Assembly (NCBI GenBank): GCA_021820105.1
Contig: JAKAED010000007.1
Coordinates: 1 to 52,532, forward strand
Source: Actinomycetes bacterium
GTDB lineage: Bacteria > Actinomycetota > Thermoleophilia > Solirubrobacterales > Solirubrobacteraceae
Direction of reading: 5' to 3'
DNA length: 52,532 nt
This document shows positions 9,452-16,523 of this stretch, piece by piece. Every line of letters starts with the position of its first letter. The stretch's first letter is position 1. A model generated the notes under the pieces. It did not search any database. It worked only from the letters and a program-made list of their open reading frames with translations, and had not been told where the DNA came from. The position numbers and the translations under genes were made by a program.

Positions 9452-11605
9452 CTACTTGATGAACAGGATCTCGGAGTACTTCGGCAGCGGCCAGAGGTCG
9501 TCGGCCACAACCTTCTCCAGCTGGTCGGCGACATCGCGCACCGCGCCCATCGCCGGGAACACCACGTCGTGCATGTACTTGGCGTGCACCAGCGGGCCGT
9601 CGTCCTCGGGGTGGTTCTCCTTGAGGTTGACGCTCTCCAGGTTCCTGAGCACATCCAGGAATGAGGCGATCAGGTCGCCGATCTCGCTTGCGAGCTCGGG
9701 CTCCTCGGCGCTCAGCAGTTCCGCCTTGTAGCGCACCGCCGCGGGCAGCAGCATCGTGCGTGCGATCGAAGCGGCGGTCTCCGCCTCGATGTTGAGCTTC
9801 GTCACGTACTGCTCGAGGAACACCTCGTAGCGTGCATGGAGCTCACGCTCGCTCAGCACCCCGTAGTTGGAAAAAGCGGTGACGGTGTCGTCGCTCACCA
9901 GGTAGGGCAGGGCATCTGGCGTCGCCGGCAGGTTCAGCAGGCCGCGGCGCTCGGCCTCGGCATGCCACTCCTCGGAGTAGCCGTCGCCGCCGAACACGAC
10001 CTGCTTGTTCTCCGCGTAGCTGCGCTGGATGATCGGGCGCAGCGCGTCCTCCAGCGACTTGCCGGCGTTCAGCTGGTTCTCAAGCTCCTCCGCGAGGTAG
10101 TCGATCGCCTCAGCGACGATCGTGTTGAGCACCGTGTTCGGCAGCCCCAGCGACATGCTCGAGCCGAGCGCACGGAACTCAAACTTGTTGCCGGTGAAGG
10201 CGAACGGGCTGGTGCGGTTGCGGTCGCCGCCATGCAGCGGCAGCGGCGGCAGCACCGGGGTGCCCAGACCAAGGAAGGACTCCGGTGTCGACTGGCCGGC
10301 GGCGCCGGACTCGATCGCGTTGAACAGCTTCTCGAGTTCGTCGCCGAGGAAGATCGAGATGATCGCCGGCGGCGCCTCGTTGGCGCCAAGGCGATGATCC
10401 TGGCCCGGGGAGGCGATCGATGCACGCAGCAGACCCTGGTGCTTGTTGACCGCCTGGATCACGGCCGTGCAGAAGAACAGGAACTGCAGGTTCTCATGCG
10501 GGGTATCGCCCGGATCGAGCAGGTTCTCGCCCTCATCGGTGCCCATCGACCAGTTGTTGTGCTTGCCCGAGCCGTTGACCCCGGCGAACGGCTTCTCGTG
10601 CAGCAGCGCGACCAGGCCGTAACGGCGGGCGATGTTCTGCAGGATCTGCATCGTGAGCTGCTGGTGGTCGGAGCCGACGTTCGAGTTCTCGAAGATCGGG
10701 GCGATCTCATACTGGGCGGGCGCCACCTCGTTGTGGCGGGTCTTGATCGGGATGCCCAGGCGCGCGAGCTCACGCTCGCACTCGAGCATGTAGGCCAGCA
10801 CGCGCTCCGGGATCGAGCCGAAGTAGTGGTCGTCCAGCTCGTGACCCTTCGGCGGCTTGGCGCCGAACAGCGTGCGGCCGGTGTTGATCAGGTCGGGGCG
10901 CTCAAAGTAATACTGCTCGTCGATCAGGAAGTACTCCTGCTCGGGGCCGACTGTCGTGAAGACGCGGCTGGCCTCCTTGCCGAACAGCTTCAACGCGCGC
11001 GCGGCCGACTTTGACAGCGCGTCCATTGAACGCAGCAGCGGGATCTTGGCGTCGAGCGCCTCGCCGGTCCAGGAGACAAAGGCGGTTGGGATGCAGAGCA
11101 GCGCGCCGTTCGGGTTCTCGAGGATGAACGCCGGGCTGGTGGGATCCCAGGCGGTGTAGCCGCGCGCCTCGAAGGTGGCGCGGATGCCGCCCGTCGGGAA
11201 GCTGGAGGCGTCGGGCTCGGCCTGGATCAGCTCCTTGCCGGAGAAGGAGGCCAGTGCCGTGCCCTCACCGGTGGGCGCATAGAAGCTGTCGTGCTTCTCA
11301 GCCGTGAGGCCGGTCAGCGGCTGGAACACGTGGGCGTAGTGGGTCGCGCCCTTCTCCAGTGCCCACTCCTTCATCGCCAGGGCGACGGAGTCGGCCAGCG
11401 AGGTGTCCAGGGCCTCGCCCCTGGCGAGTGTCTGGGAGAGCTTCTTGTAGACCTCCTTGGGGAGCCGCTGGCGCTGGACCACCTCGCTGAAGACGTTCTC
11501 ACCGAAGATCTGGTTGTCGGCGACCGTGAGGTCGGGGGCGCCAAGCGCGGCTCCGTCCGGGGCCCACTGTGCTGCCAACACGTTCTGCTGACGAATTCGG
11601 GACAT
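9452..11605 (-). CDS. glnN: type III glutamine synthetase
   Basis: A 717-residue glutamine synthetase of the GSIII class, about 250 residues longer than GSI. It makes glutamine from glutamate, ammonia and ATP in the cytoplasm. Class hallmarks visible are the N-terminal GSIII region ([23 protein letters not shown]), the [19 protein letters not shown] segment, the catalytic [10 protein letters not shown] and the [16 protein letters not shown] block. GSIII is classic in Bacteroidetes and cyanobacteria and less usual in Actinobacteria, where GSI dominates. The start is ATG at 11605 with an excellent AGGAAGGAA ribosome site. A stable hairpin lies in the leader and an 11-bp G-rich tandem repeat lies further upstream. 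The gene is monocistronic, with hairpins after the stop. Confidence 0.95.
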   Translation of the reverse strand: MSRIRQQNVLAAQWAPDGAALGAPDLTVADNQIFGENVFSEVVQRQRLPKEVYKKLSQTLARGEALDTSLADSVALAMKEWALEKGATHYAHVFQPLTGLTAEKHDSFYAPTGEGTALASFSGKELIQAEPDASSFPTGGIRATFEARGYTAWDPTSPAFILENPNGALLCIPTAFVSWTGEALDAKIPLLRSMDALSKSAARALKLFGKEASRVFTTVGPEQEYFLIDEQYYFERPDLINTGRTLFGAKPPKGHELDDHYFGSIPERVLAYMLECERELARLGIPIKTRHNEVAPAQYEIAPIFENSNVGSDHQQLTMQILQNIARRYGLVALLHEKPFAGVNGSGKHNNWSMGTDEGENLLDPGDTPHENLQFLFFCTAVIQAVNKHQGLLRASIASPGQDHRLGANEAPPAIISIFLGDELEKLFNAIESGAAGQSTPESFLGLGTPVLPPLPLHGGDRNRTSPFAFTGNKFEFRALGSSMSLGLPNTVLNTIVAEAIDYLAEELENQLNAGKSLEDALRPIIQRSYAENKQVVFGGDGYSEEWHAEAERRGLLNLPATPDALPYLVSDDTVTAFSNYGVLSERELHARYEVFLEQYVTKLNIEAETAASIARTMLLPAAVRYKAELLSAEEPELASEIGDLIASFLDVLRNLESVNLKENHPEDDGPLVHAKYMHDVVFPAMGAVRDVADQLEKVVADDLWPLPKYSEILFIK

Positions 11606-11630
11606 GCTGATGTTCGTTCCTTCCTGTTCG

Positions 11631-11653
11631 CGCCTCGGCGGCGGAGGCGCGCG
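11631..11653 (-). promoter_or_regulatory. stem-loop in glnN leader
   Basis: CGCGCCTC (11631-11638) pairs perfectly with GAGGCGCG (11646-11653) across a 7-nt loop. It lies 26-48 nt upstream of the glnN ATG, immediately before the AGGAAGGAA ribosome site. It could influence translation or act as a leader element. A second smaller stem (CCGCG/CGCGG) lies just upstream on the glnN strand. Confidence 0.5.
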
Positions 11654-11760
11654 TGACTGAGCGGCCGCGTGGGAACGCGGCGAACTTGAAGCTATAGGAC
11701 CGGCGCGCGAGCGTCACTATCCAAATGTCCAAAGTGCGTGGCCCGGAGGGCCGGTGCGGA

Positions 11761-11911
11761 CCACCCCGGAATCACCCAATCACCCCGGAACCACCCCAGG
11801 AACGACCCCGGAAGCACCCCGGAACCACCGCGGGACCACCCCAGGACCACCCCAGGACCACCCCGGAACGACCGCAGGACCACCCCGGAATCACCTCGGG
11901 ATCACCCTGAA
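11761..11911. repeat. degenerate 11-bp tandem repeat, about 14 copies
   Basis: The 151-bp block is built of units close to CCACCCCGGAA, mostly 11 bp and ranging from 8 to 12. The second half is strictly 11 bp. The bottom strand, which is the sense strand of glnN, carries repeated GGGG and GGG runs with short spacers and so has G-quadruplex potential. The block lies 156-306 bp upstream of the glnN start. An open frame crosses it and would give a Pro/Thr/Gly-rich peptide fused to the DUF559 protein, but I regard that as fortuitous. Confidence 0.9.
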
Positions 11912-12131
11912 TGTGCCAATCGCGCCACATTCCTTGCCTCCGGAAGCTGGCCCCGCTGAGATTGGCCGCATGACAGAGATTGCAGATGCAGAACGTGCAC
12001 AAACCGACAATCTGTACCCGGAAAAGCCAGATCGCTCGCAGGCGCACGAAAATCGCGCAGATTCCGGCGGATTGGCTTTGAGCGGTCCACTTTGTCGGTT
12101 TAAGCACGCTGACGGCGTCGGCGAGGCCGAG
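11912..12131. other. lower-GC stretch between repeat block and DUF559 gene
   Basis: This stretch is visibly less GC-rich than its surroundings. It stays open in the frame of the downstream gene from an ATG at 11970, which lacks a ribosome site. The residues it would encode do not resemble the family N-terminus. I read it as probable promoter and leader DNA, with an N-terminal extension as the alternative. No convincing -35/-10 pair was found. Confidence 0.45.
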
Positions 12132-13052
12132 GTGAACCGCCTGGCGGAGTTGCAGCACGGTCACGTGCACATTTCGCAGCTCAGGGCGGCCGGCATCGGT
12201 CGCTCGGCGCTCTCCCACCGTGTGCGGACGGGGCGTCTGCATAGGACGCTCCCCGGCGTGTATCTGGTTGGCCCTCAGCGGTGGGACCTGCGCGGCAGGA
12301 TGATGGCCGCGGCGTTGTACTTCCGCGGCCACGGCGTCATCTCGAGGCGAGCTGCCGCGCATCTGTGGGGTCTGCTCGATACGACCGAGCAGCTTGAGCA
12401 GGACGACACTGTCGACGTGCTGCTCGTTGATCGGAGCCCGGCCTACCTGCAGGGGGTGTGGGCACATCGATGCAAAGCACTCACCCCCCAGGACGTCCGC
12501 TGGCGTGACGGCATTCCCGTCACGTCGCCTGCACGGACGCTGTTGGACCTGGCCGGCTGCATTGGCGACATCGAGCTTGAGTCGGCACTGAGCCGGGCAT
12601 TTCACCGAAACCTCGTTCGCACCAGCCAGCTGAACGATGTGATCGCCCGCAACCCCCGGGCGCAGGGGATCGCGCAGTTGCGGGTCATGGTCGCAGAGCC
12701 GCACGCCCTTCATGACACGCGTTCCAAGTACGAGCGCAAGCTCCTGCGTCTGCTGATGGACGCTGAACTGCCGCTCCCGGAGACCAACGTGCGGGTCGGC
12801 GGAAGGATGGTCGACGCCTATTGGAGGCAGTTCGGACTGGTGATCGAAGTCGACGGTTGGCAGTACCACCGTTCACGCCAGCAGTTCGAAGAAGATCGGC
12901 TGCGCGATCAGGGGCTGTTCCTGGCAGGAAACCAGGTGATGCGGGTCACCACCAGGCAGATCGACCGCAGGCCCTACGCGCTGATCGCGCGGATTGTGCG
13001 GACGTTGGTCAAGGTCGGCTGGGGGGAGCCCTGCGACGACATCCCGTGGTGA
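12132..13052 (+). CDS. AbiEi-like winged-helix plus DUF559 (PD-(D/E)XK nuclease-like) protein
   Basis: The protein has about 306 residues if translated from GTG 12132, which has GAGG upstream and yields the usual family N-terminus (NRLAELQHGHVHISQLRAAGI). ATG 11970 would add 54 residues. The N-terminal half is a helix-turn-helix like that of AbiEi-type antitoxins (SRRAAAHLWGLL, TSPARTLLDLAG). The C-terminal half is a DUF559/Vsr-like endonuclease fold (VRVGGRMVDAYWR then VIEVDGWQYH, ending RVTTRQI). Asp of MVDAYW and Glu-Val-Asp of IEVDG fit a PD-(D/E)XK core. Such stand-alone proteins are abundant in Actinobacteria; their function is unproven and no AbiEii toxin lies beside this one. The last codons lie in a 29-bp-period duplication. 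Confidence 0.8.
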   Translation: MNRLAELQHGHVHISQLRAAGIGRSALSHRVRTGRLHRTLPGVYLVGPQRWDLRGRMMAAALYFRGHGVISRRAAAHLWGLLDTTEQLEQDDTVDVLLVDRSPAYLQGVWAHRCKALTPQDVRWRDGIPVTSPARTLLDLAGCIGDIELESALSRAFHRNLVRTSQLNDVIARNPRAQGIAQLRVMVAEPHALHDTRSKYERKLLRLLMDAELPLPETNVRVGGRMVDAYWRQFGLVIEVDGWQYHRSRQQFEEDRLRDQGLFLAGNQVMRVTTRQIDRRPYALIARIVRTLVKVGWGEPCDDIPW

Positions 13053-13095
13053 CCGCTCAGCCGTGTGACACCCCGTGGTGACCGCTCAGCCGTGT
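13043..13095. repeat. two-copy direct repeat spanning two convergent stop codons
   Basis: CCCGTGGTGACCGCTCAGCC plus GTGT occurs at 13043-13066 and again at 13072-13095, a period of 29 bp. The first copy holds the TGA of the DUF559 gene. The second holds, on the opposite strand, the TGA of the lipoprotein gene. A local duplication therefore created or separated this convergent junction. Confidence 0.9.
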
Positions 13096-13727
13096 TGGAC
13101 AATGCTGCCGTTGCTCGCGACCGTCACGTTCGGAGGGACCGAGCTGATCCGCACGTGCAGACGTCCGCCAGCGGGCATGCCGCTGCTCAGGACCGCCCGG
13201 TCGTTGCCGATGAGGTCTGCAGCCGCCGCATATTGAACCGTGTAGGAGCCCGCCTGCACGGCCGTGAGCTTCCAGGTGAAGGTGACCGAATGCCCCGGGG
13301 CCAGTCGCCCGAGCGCCCACGTGTCGGTGTATGCCGTGGCTCCACCCCCGGGCCCCCGGTTGCGGCAGCTGTAGCGGCATGGGCCCGGCGCCTGATCGAT
13401 GATCCAGATCGGTCTGGACCGGCTGGCCAACGGCGGTTTGCCCTGCGCGGCGGACGGGATCAGCTCACCAAAGGCCTGCGCCGCGCTGCCGTATCGCGGG
13501 TTGAGTACGGTCACAGCCACGTCCGGGATCGCCCGTCGGCCGACATTGGTGATCCGCAGAATGAAGCTGGTGCGCCCAGCCAGGCGCTGCTCGGCCGGGA
13601 ACTCCGTCCTGACCGCAACGGGGAAGCTCTGCGGTCGCGGGAGTGAGGGACCGGTGGTCGTGCCACAGCCGGCGGCCGTGCCAGCCACCAGGGTCGCGGC
13701 CAGCGCCATGAACTTCCTCTGACTCAC
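13086..13727 (-). CDS. predicted lipoprotein with Ig-like/CARDB-like domain
   Basis: The start is placed at GTG 13727, giving MSQRKFMALAATLVAGTAAGCG: a positively charged start, a hydrophobic core and a Cys in a lipobox-like AAGC. An internal ATG six codons later has a better AGAGGA site but would lose the charged region. The mature part (FILRITNVGRRAIPDVAVTVLN, GHSVTFTWKLTAVQAGSYTVQYA) looks like a beta-sandwich of the CARDB/DUF11 kind, followed by a short C-terminus. The protein is probably anchored on the outer face of the membrane. No enzyme motif is seen. It is divergent from the MlaE operon across a 51-bp repeat array, so a link to lipid transport is possible but unproven. Confidence 0.7.
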   Translation of the reverse strand: MSQRKFMALAATLVAGTAAGCGTTTGPSLPRPQSFPVAVRTEFPAEQRLAGRTSFILRITNVGRRAIPDVAVTVLNPRYGSAAQAFGELIPSAAQGKPPLASRSRPIWIIDQAPGPCRYSCRNRGPGGGATAYTDTWALGRLAPGHSVTFTWKLTAVQAGSYTVQYAAAADLIGNDRAVLSSGMPAGGRLHVRISSVPPNVTVASNGSIVQHG

Positions 13728-13753
13728 CGGCCCCGAGCATACGCCCGCCCCAG

Positions 13754-13905
13754 GCGTGCGCCCCACGCACGGCCATCGCCGCCGCAGGAGTCCGCCCACC
13801 GCATGCGTGCGTCCCACGCACGGCCATCGCCGCCGCAAGGTGTCCGCCCACCGCATGCGTGCGCCCCACGCACGGCCATCGCCGCCGCCGGTGTCCGCCC
13901 TGGCG
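13754..13905. repeat. 51-bp tandem repeat, three copies, each with a hairpin
   Basis: Copies begin at 13754, 13805 and 13857 (units of 51, 52 and about 49 bp). Each starts GCGTGCGCCCCACGCACGGC or a close variant and continues into GCCATCGCCGCCGC and GTCCGCCC. The second copy forms CGTGCGT-CCC-ACGCACG, a perfect 7-bp stem; the others form 5-bp stems. The array fills the divergent region between the lipoprotein and the MlaE operon. It is not protein-coding in any convincing frame. Confidence 0.92.
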
Positions 13906-13972
13906 TGGCGTACGCTTGCGCTCAGGTGATGGCTGCAGCTGCGCAGGCATCACCGATCGAGGAGCTGAGAGT

Positions 13973-14782
13973 GTGATCCGAGCCACCGTCGACCGTGCGT
14001 TTGCACCCACCCGCGGGGTGCTGGCGGAGGCTGGTGAGATGGTGATCCTGACCGGCCGCACGATCGTCTCAGCCGTGCGGCCGCCATACGCATACGGCGC
14101 TGAGTTAGCCGCGCAGTTCATGTTCGCGCTGCGGCTCTGCTGGCTGCCGCTGCTGATCGCGACGGTGGCCTTTGGTTACGAGGCACCGGGGCTCCAGGCC
14201 GCCAACTTCCTGGTGCTGTTCGGGGCGCTGGACCGGCTCGGCGGGTTCTTCGTCCTGGCCTCGATCAGGGAGTTCGCTCCGTTCGTGGACGCGATCGTCC
14301 TGGCGGGGGTCGCAGGTACCGCGATCACGGCCGACCTTGGCGCACGGCGGATCCGTGAGGAGCTGGACGCGCTTGAGGTGCTCGGCGTCGACCCCGTGAA
14401 GAGCCTCGTGGTACCGCGCTTCCTCGCGCTGATGCTCGTGACCGGCCTGTTTGACATCTATGCGCTGGTGTTCGGCGTCTTCGGCGGCGTGCTGGCGACG
14501 CTGGTCAACAACGAGCCGCTGGGACCCTTCTGGGCCACGTTCTTCAACAACGCCACCACCACCGACCTGTGGGGCAGCGTGGTCAAGACGACGCTGTTTG
14601 GAGCGATCATCGCCGTGGTCTGCTGCTACAAGGGCATGACCGCCTCCGGCGGGGCCGAGGGTGTGGGGCGTGCCGTCAACCAGGCTGTGGTGATCACCTT
14701 CCTGGCGATCTTCGCGTTCAACTACGTGTTCACTCAGGTGCTGCTGGCCACGCATCCGGCGCTGACGACGATCGTGAAGTAG
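13973..14782 (+). CDS. MlaE/YrbE-family lipid ABC transporter permease (first copy)
   Basis: A 269-residue permease from GTG 13973, chosen because GGAG sits 8 nt upstream; the frame is open further back only through repeat DNA. It has about five to six membrane segments. The MlaE signature region contains GTAITADLGARRIREELDALEVLGVDPVKSLVVPR, the coupling helix that contacts the ATPase. MlaE proteins form the membrane core of MCE-type phospholipid or sterol transporters. The stop abuts the second permease start with no gap. Actinobacterial mce loci usually carry two such permeases followed by six MCE proteins; here no MCE gene follows. Confidence 0.92.
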   Translation: MIRATVDRAFAPTRGVLAEAGEMVILTGRTIVSAVRPPYAYGAELAAQFMFALRLCWLPLLIATVAFGYEAPGLQAANFLVLFGALDRLGGFFVLASIREFAPFVDAIVLAGVAGTAITADLGARRIREELDALEVLGVDPVKSLVVPRFLALMLVTGLFDIYALVFGVFGGVLATLVNNEPLGPFWATFFNNATTTDLWGSVVKTTLFGAIIAVVCCYKGMTASGGAEGVGRAVNQAVVITFLAIFAFNYVFTQVLLATHPALTTIVK

Positions 14783-15580
14783 ATGAACGACCTGCTCTCA
14801 TACCCCCGCGCCTGGCTCGACTCCTTTGGCGCGATCATCCGCTTCTCCGCGCGGATCCTCTCCGACATCGCCACCCTCAAGGTCTTCCGGTACTTCGGGG
14901 AGGCGCTGCGCCAGGCGGGCATCCTGATCGTCTCATCGACGCTCGTGATCTGGGGCCTCGTGTTCATCATCGGCCTGCAGTGCGGGATTGAGGGCGCCTA
15001 CTTCGACCGCAGCGTAGGCACCCCGGAGTACGCAGGCGTGTTTGCCGCCTGGTGCGACCTGCGTGAGCTCGTACCGCTGTGCTTCGGCTACATGATGGCT
15101 GCCAAGGTGGGCACCGGCATCGTCGCCGAGATCGGTTCGATGCGGATCTCGGAGGAGATCGACGCGCTGGAGGTGATGGGCATCAGTGGGGTCACCTTCC
15201 TGTGCGCCACACGACTGGTAGGGATGATGCTGGTGCTGCCATTCGTCTACCTGTGCTCGATTGCCGCCGGTTACTTCGCCAGCTACCTGGCCGTGGTGCA
15301 GCAGATCGGTGACGTCTCATCCGGCGGCTATTTCCTGATCTTCTGGCAGTTCCAGAATCCAACCGATGTGCTGTTCAGCGTCATCAAGGCCATGGCGATG
15401 GCGGTGCTGATCGTGCTGGTTGGGTGTTACTACGGCTACAACGCTCGCGGCGGTCCCGTCGGTGTCGGCACCGCAACCGCAAAGTCAATGGTCTTCAACC
15501 TGGTGGGCGTGCACCTGATCAGCATGCTCGGCACCCAGCTCTTCTGGGGCGCGAACCCGCGCGCCCCGATCGGAGGATGA
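14783..15580 (+). CDS. MlaE/YrbE-family lipid ABC transporter permease (second copy)
   Basis: A 265-residue paralogue of the preceding gene, starting directly after its stop. The conserved coupling motif is GTGIVAEIGSMRISEEIDALEVMGISGVTFLCATR. Several hydrophobic segments flank it (ILIVSSTLVIWGLVFIIGL, MMLVLPFVYLCSIAAGYFASY, MAMAVLIVLVGCYYGYN). The two permeases probably form a heterodimer, as with YrbE A/B pairs in mycobacteria. The TGA overlaps an ATG (ATGA) at the start region of the ATPase gene. Confidence 0.93.
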   Translation: MNDLLSYPRAWLDSFGAIIRFSARILSDIATLKVFRYFGEALRQAGILIVSSTLVIWGLVFIIGLQCGIEGAYFDRSVGTPEYAGVFAAWCDLRELVPLCFGYMMAAKVGTGIVAEIGSMRISEEIDALEVMGISGVTFLCATRLVGMMLVLPFVYLCSIAAGYFASYLAVVQQIGDVSSGGYFLIFWQFQNPTDVLFSVIKAMAMAVLIVLVGCYYGYNARGGPVGVGTATAKSMVFNLVGVHLISMLGTQLFWGANPRAPIGG

Positions 15581-15582
15581 GC

Positions 15583-16518
15583 GTGGCTTCAACCGCGCCG
15601 CAGCCCGAACGTCACGACCCTGAGGCGGCCGCCGCCCCGCTGGGCGGCGGCTCTTCCCGGCCTGTCCCGCCTCCCGGCGCTCCCGACGATCATTACGAGT
15701 TCCACAGCTACACGGTGCATCCGTCGGGACGGCGGAACGTCGTTGAGTTCGTGGACACCTACAAGTCCTTTGGCCCGAACCAGATTCTGCGAGGGCTGAC
15801 CATGGGTCTGCCGGAGGGCATGGTCTCCATGATCCTCGGACCGTCGGGCACCGGCAAGTCCGTCTGCATCAAGCACATGGTCGGACTGCTCTACCCGGAC
15901 TCCGGCGATGTGCTGGTGCACGGGGAGTCAGTCCCGAACATGACCGAGTCCAGGCTCTTTGAGATGCGCAAGAAGTTCGGCCTGCTCTTCCAGGACGGCG
16001 CCCTGTTCAGCTCGATGAACCTCTATGACAATGTCGCCTTCCCGCTACGGCACCACACCAACAAGAGCGAGCAGGAGATTGAGGAGATCGTCATGCGCAG
16101 ACTCAAGGAGGTGGGGCTTGGCAACGCCCGGGAGCGCTTCCCAAACGAGCTCTCCGGCGGCATGCGCAAACGCGCCGGTTTTGCGCGGGCGCTGGTGCTG
16201 GGACCGGACATTGTGCTGTTCGACGAGCCGGATTCAGGGCTTGACCCCGTACGCACCGCGCTGCTTGGCGAGCTCATCCTCGAGGTCCACCGGGAGATGG
16301 TGGAGGAGGCAAAGGCGGAGGGCAAGGAGTTCCTGCCCACCTTTGCGGTGGTCACACACGACATCATGAGCGCGCGCCGGGTCGCCGACTACATCAACGT
16401 GCTGTGGCGCGGGCGGATCGTTGAGGCCGGACCGGCTGAGGCGATGCTGAACTCTGAGAACCCGTTCATCCGGCAGTTCCTCGCGGGCGACTCGCAGGGC
16501 CCGCTGTCAATGGACTGA
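15583..16518 (+). CDS. MlaF-family ABC transporter ATPase
   Basis: A 311-residue ATPase. GTG 15583 is 6 nt after GGAGG and is preferred over ATG 15577, which has no spacing. A proline-rich N-terminal stretch of about 45 residues precedes the ATPase domain. Walker A is GPSGTGKSVC, the signature is LSGGMRKRAGFARAL, Walker B is IVLFDEPDSGLDP, and the H-loop is VVTHD. The signature form and the DSGLDP wording fit MlaF/Mkl-type ATPases that energise MlaE permeases. It should power the two upstream permeases from the cytoplasmic face. Confidence 0.92.
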   Translation: MASTAPQPERHDPEAAAAPLGGGSSRPVPPPGAPDDHYEFHSYTVHPSGRRNVVEFVDTYKSFGPNQILRGLTMGLPEGMVSMILGPSGTGKSVCIKHMVGLLYPDSGDVLVHGESVPNMTESRLFEMRKKFGLLFQDGALFSSMNLYDNVAFPLRHHTNKSEQEIEEIVMRRLKEVGLGNARERFPNELSGGMRKRAGFARALVLGPDIVLFDEPDSGLDPVRTALLGELILEVHREMVEEAKAEGKEFLPTFAVVTHDIMSARRVADYINVLWRGRIVEAGPAEAMLNSENPFIRQFLAGDSQGPLSMD

Positions 16519-16523
16519 GGCGG

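Noticed and set aside
9836-11014. 392-codon frame antisense to glnN
   Set aside because: Shadow of a strongly conserved glutamine synthetase.
11761-11911. CRISPR array
   Set aside because: Units are 11 bp with no unique spacers and no cas genes nearby.
11754-12131. Long N-terminal extension of the DUF559 protein through the 11-bp repeat
   Set aside because: The peptide is low-complexity repeat translation, has no ribosome site and does not match the family start; GTG 12132 does.
11772-12869. 365-codon frame antisense to the DUF559 gene
   Set aside because: No recognisable protein; the sense frame has family motifs.
12132-13052. AbiE toxin-antitoxin system
   Set aside because: The N-terminal domain resembles AbiEi, but no AbiEii nucleotidyltransferase toxin lies on either side.
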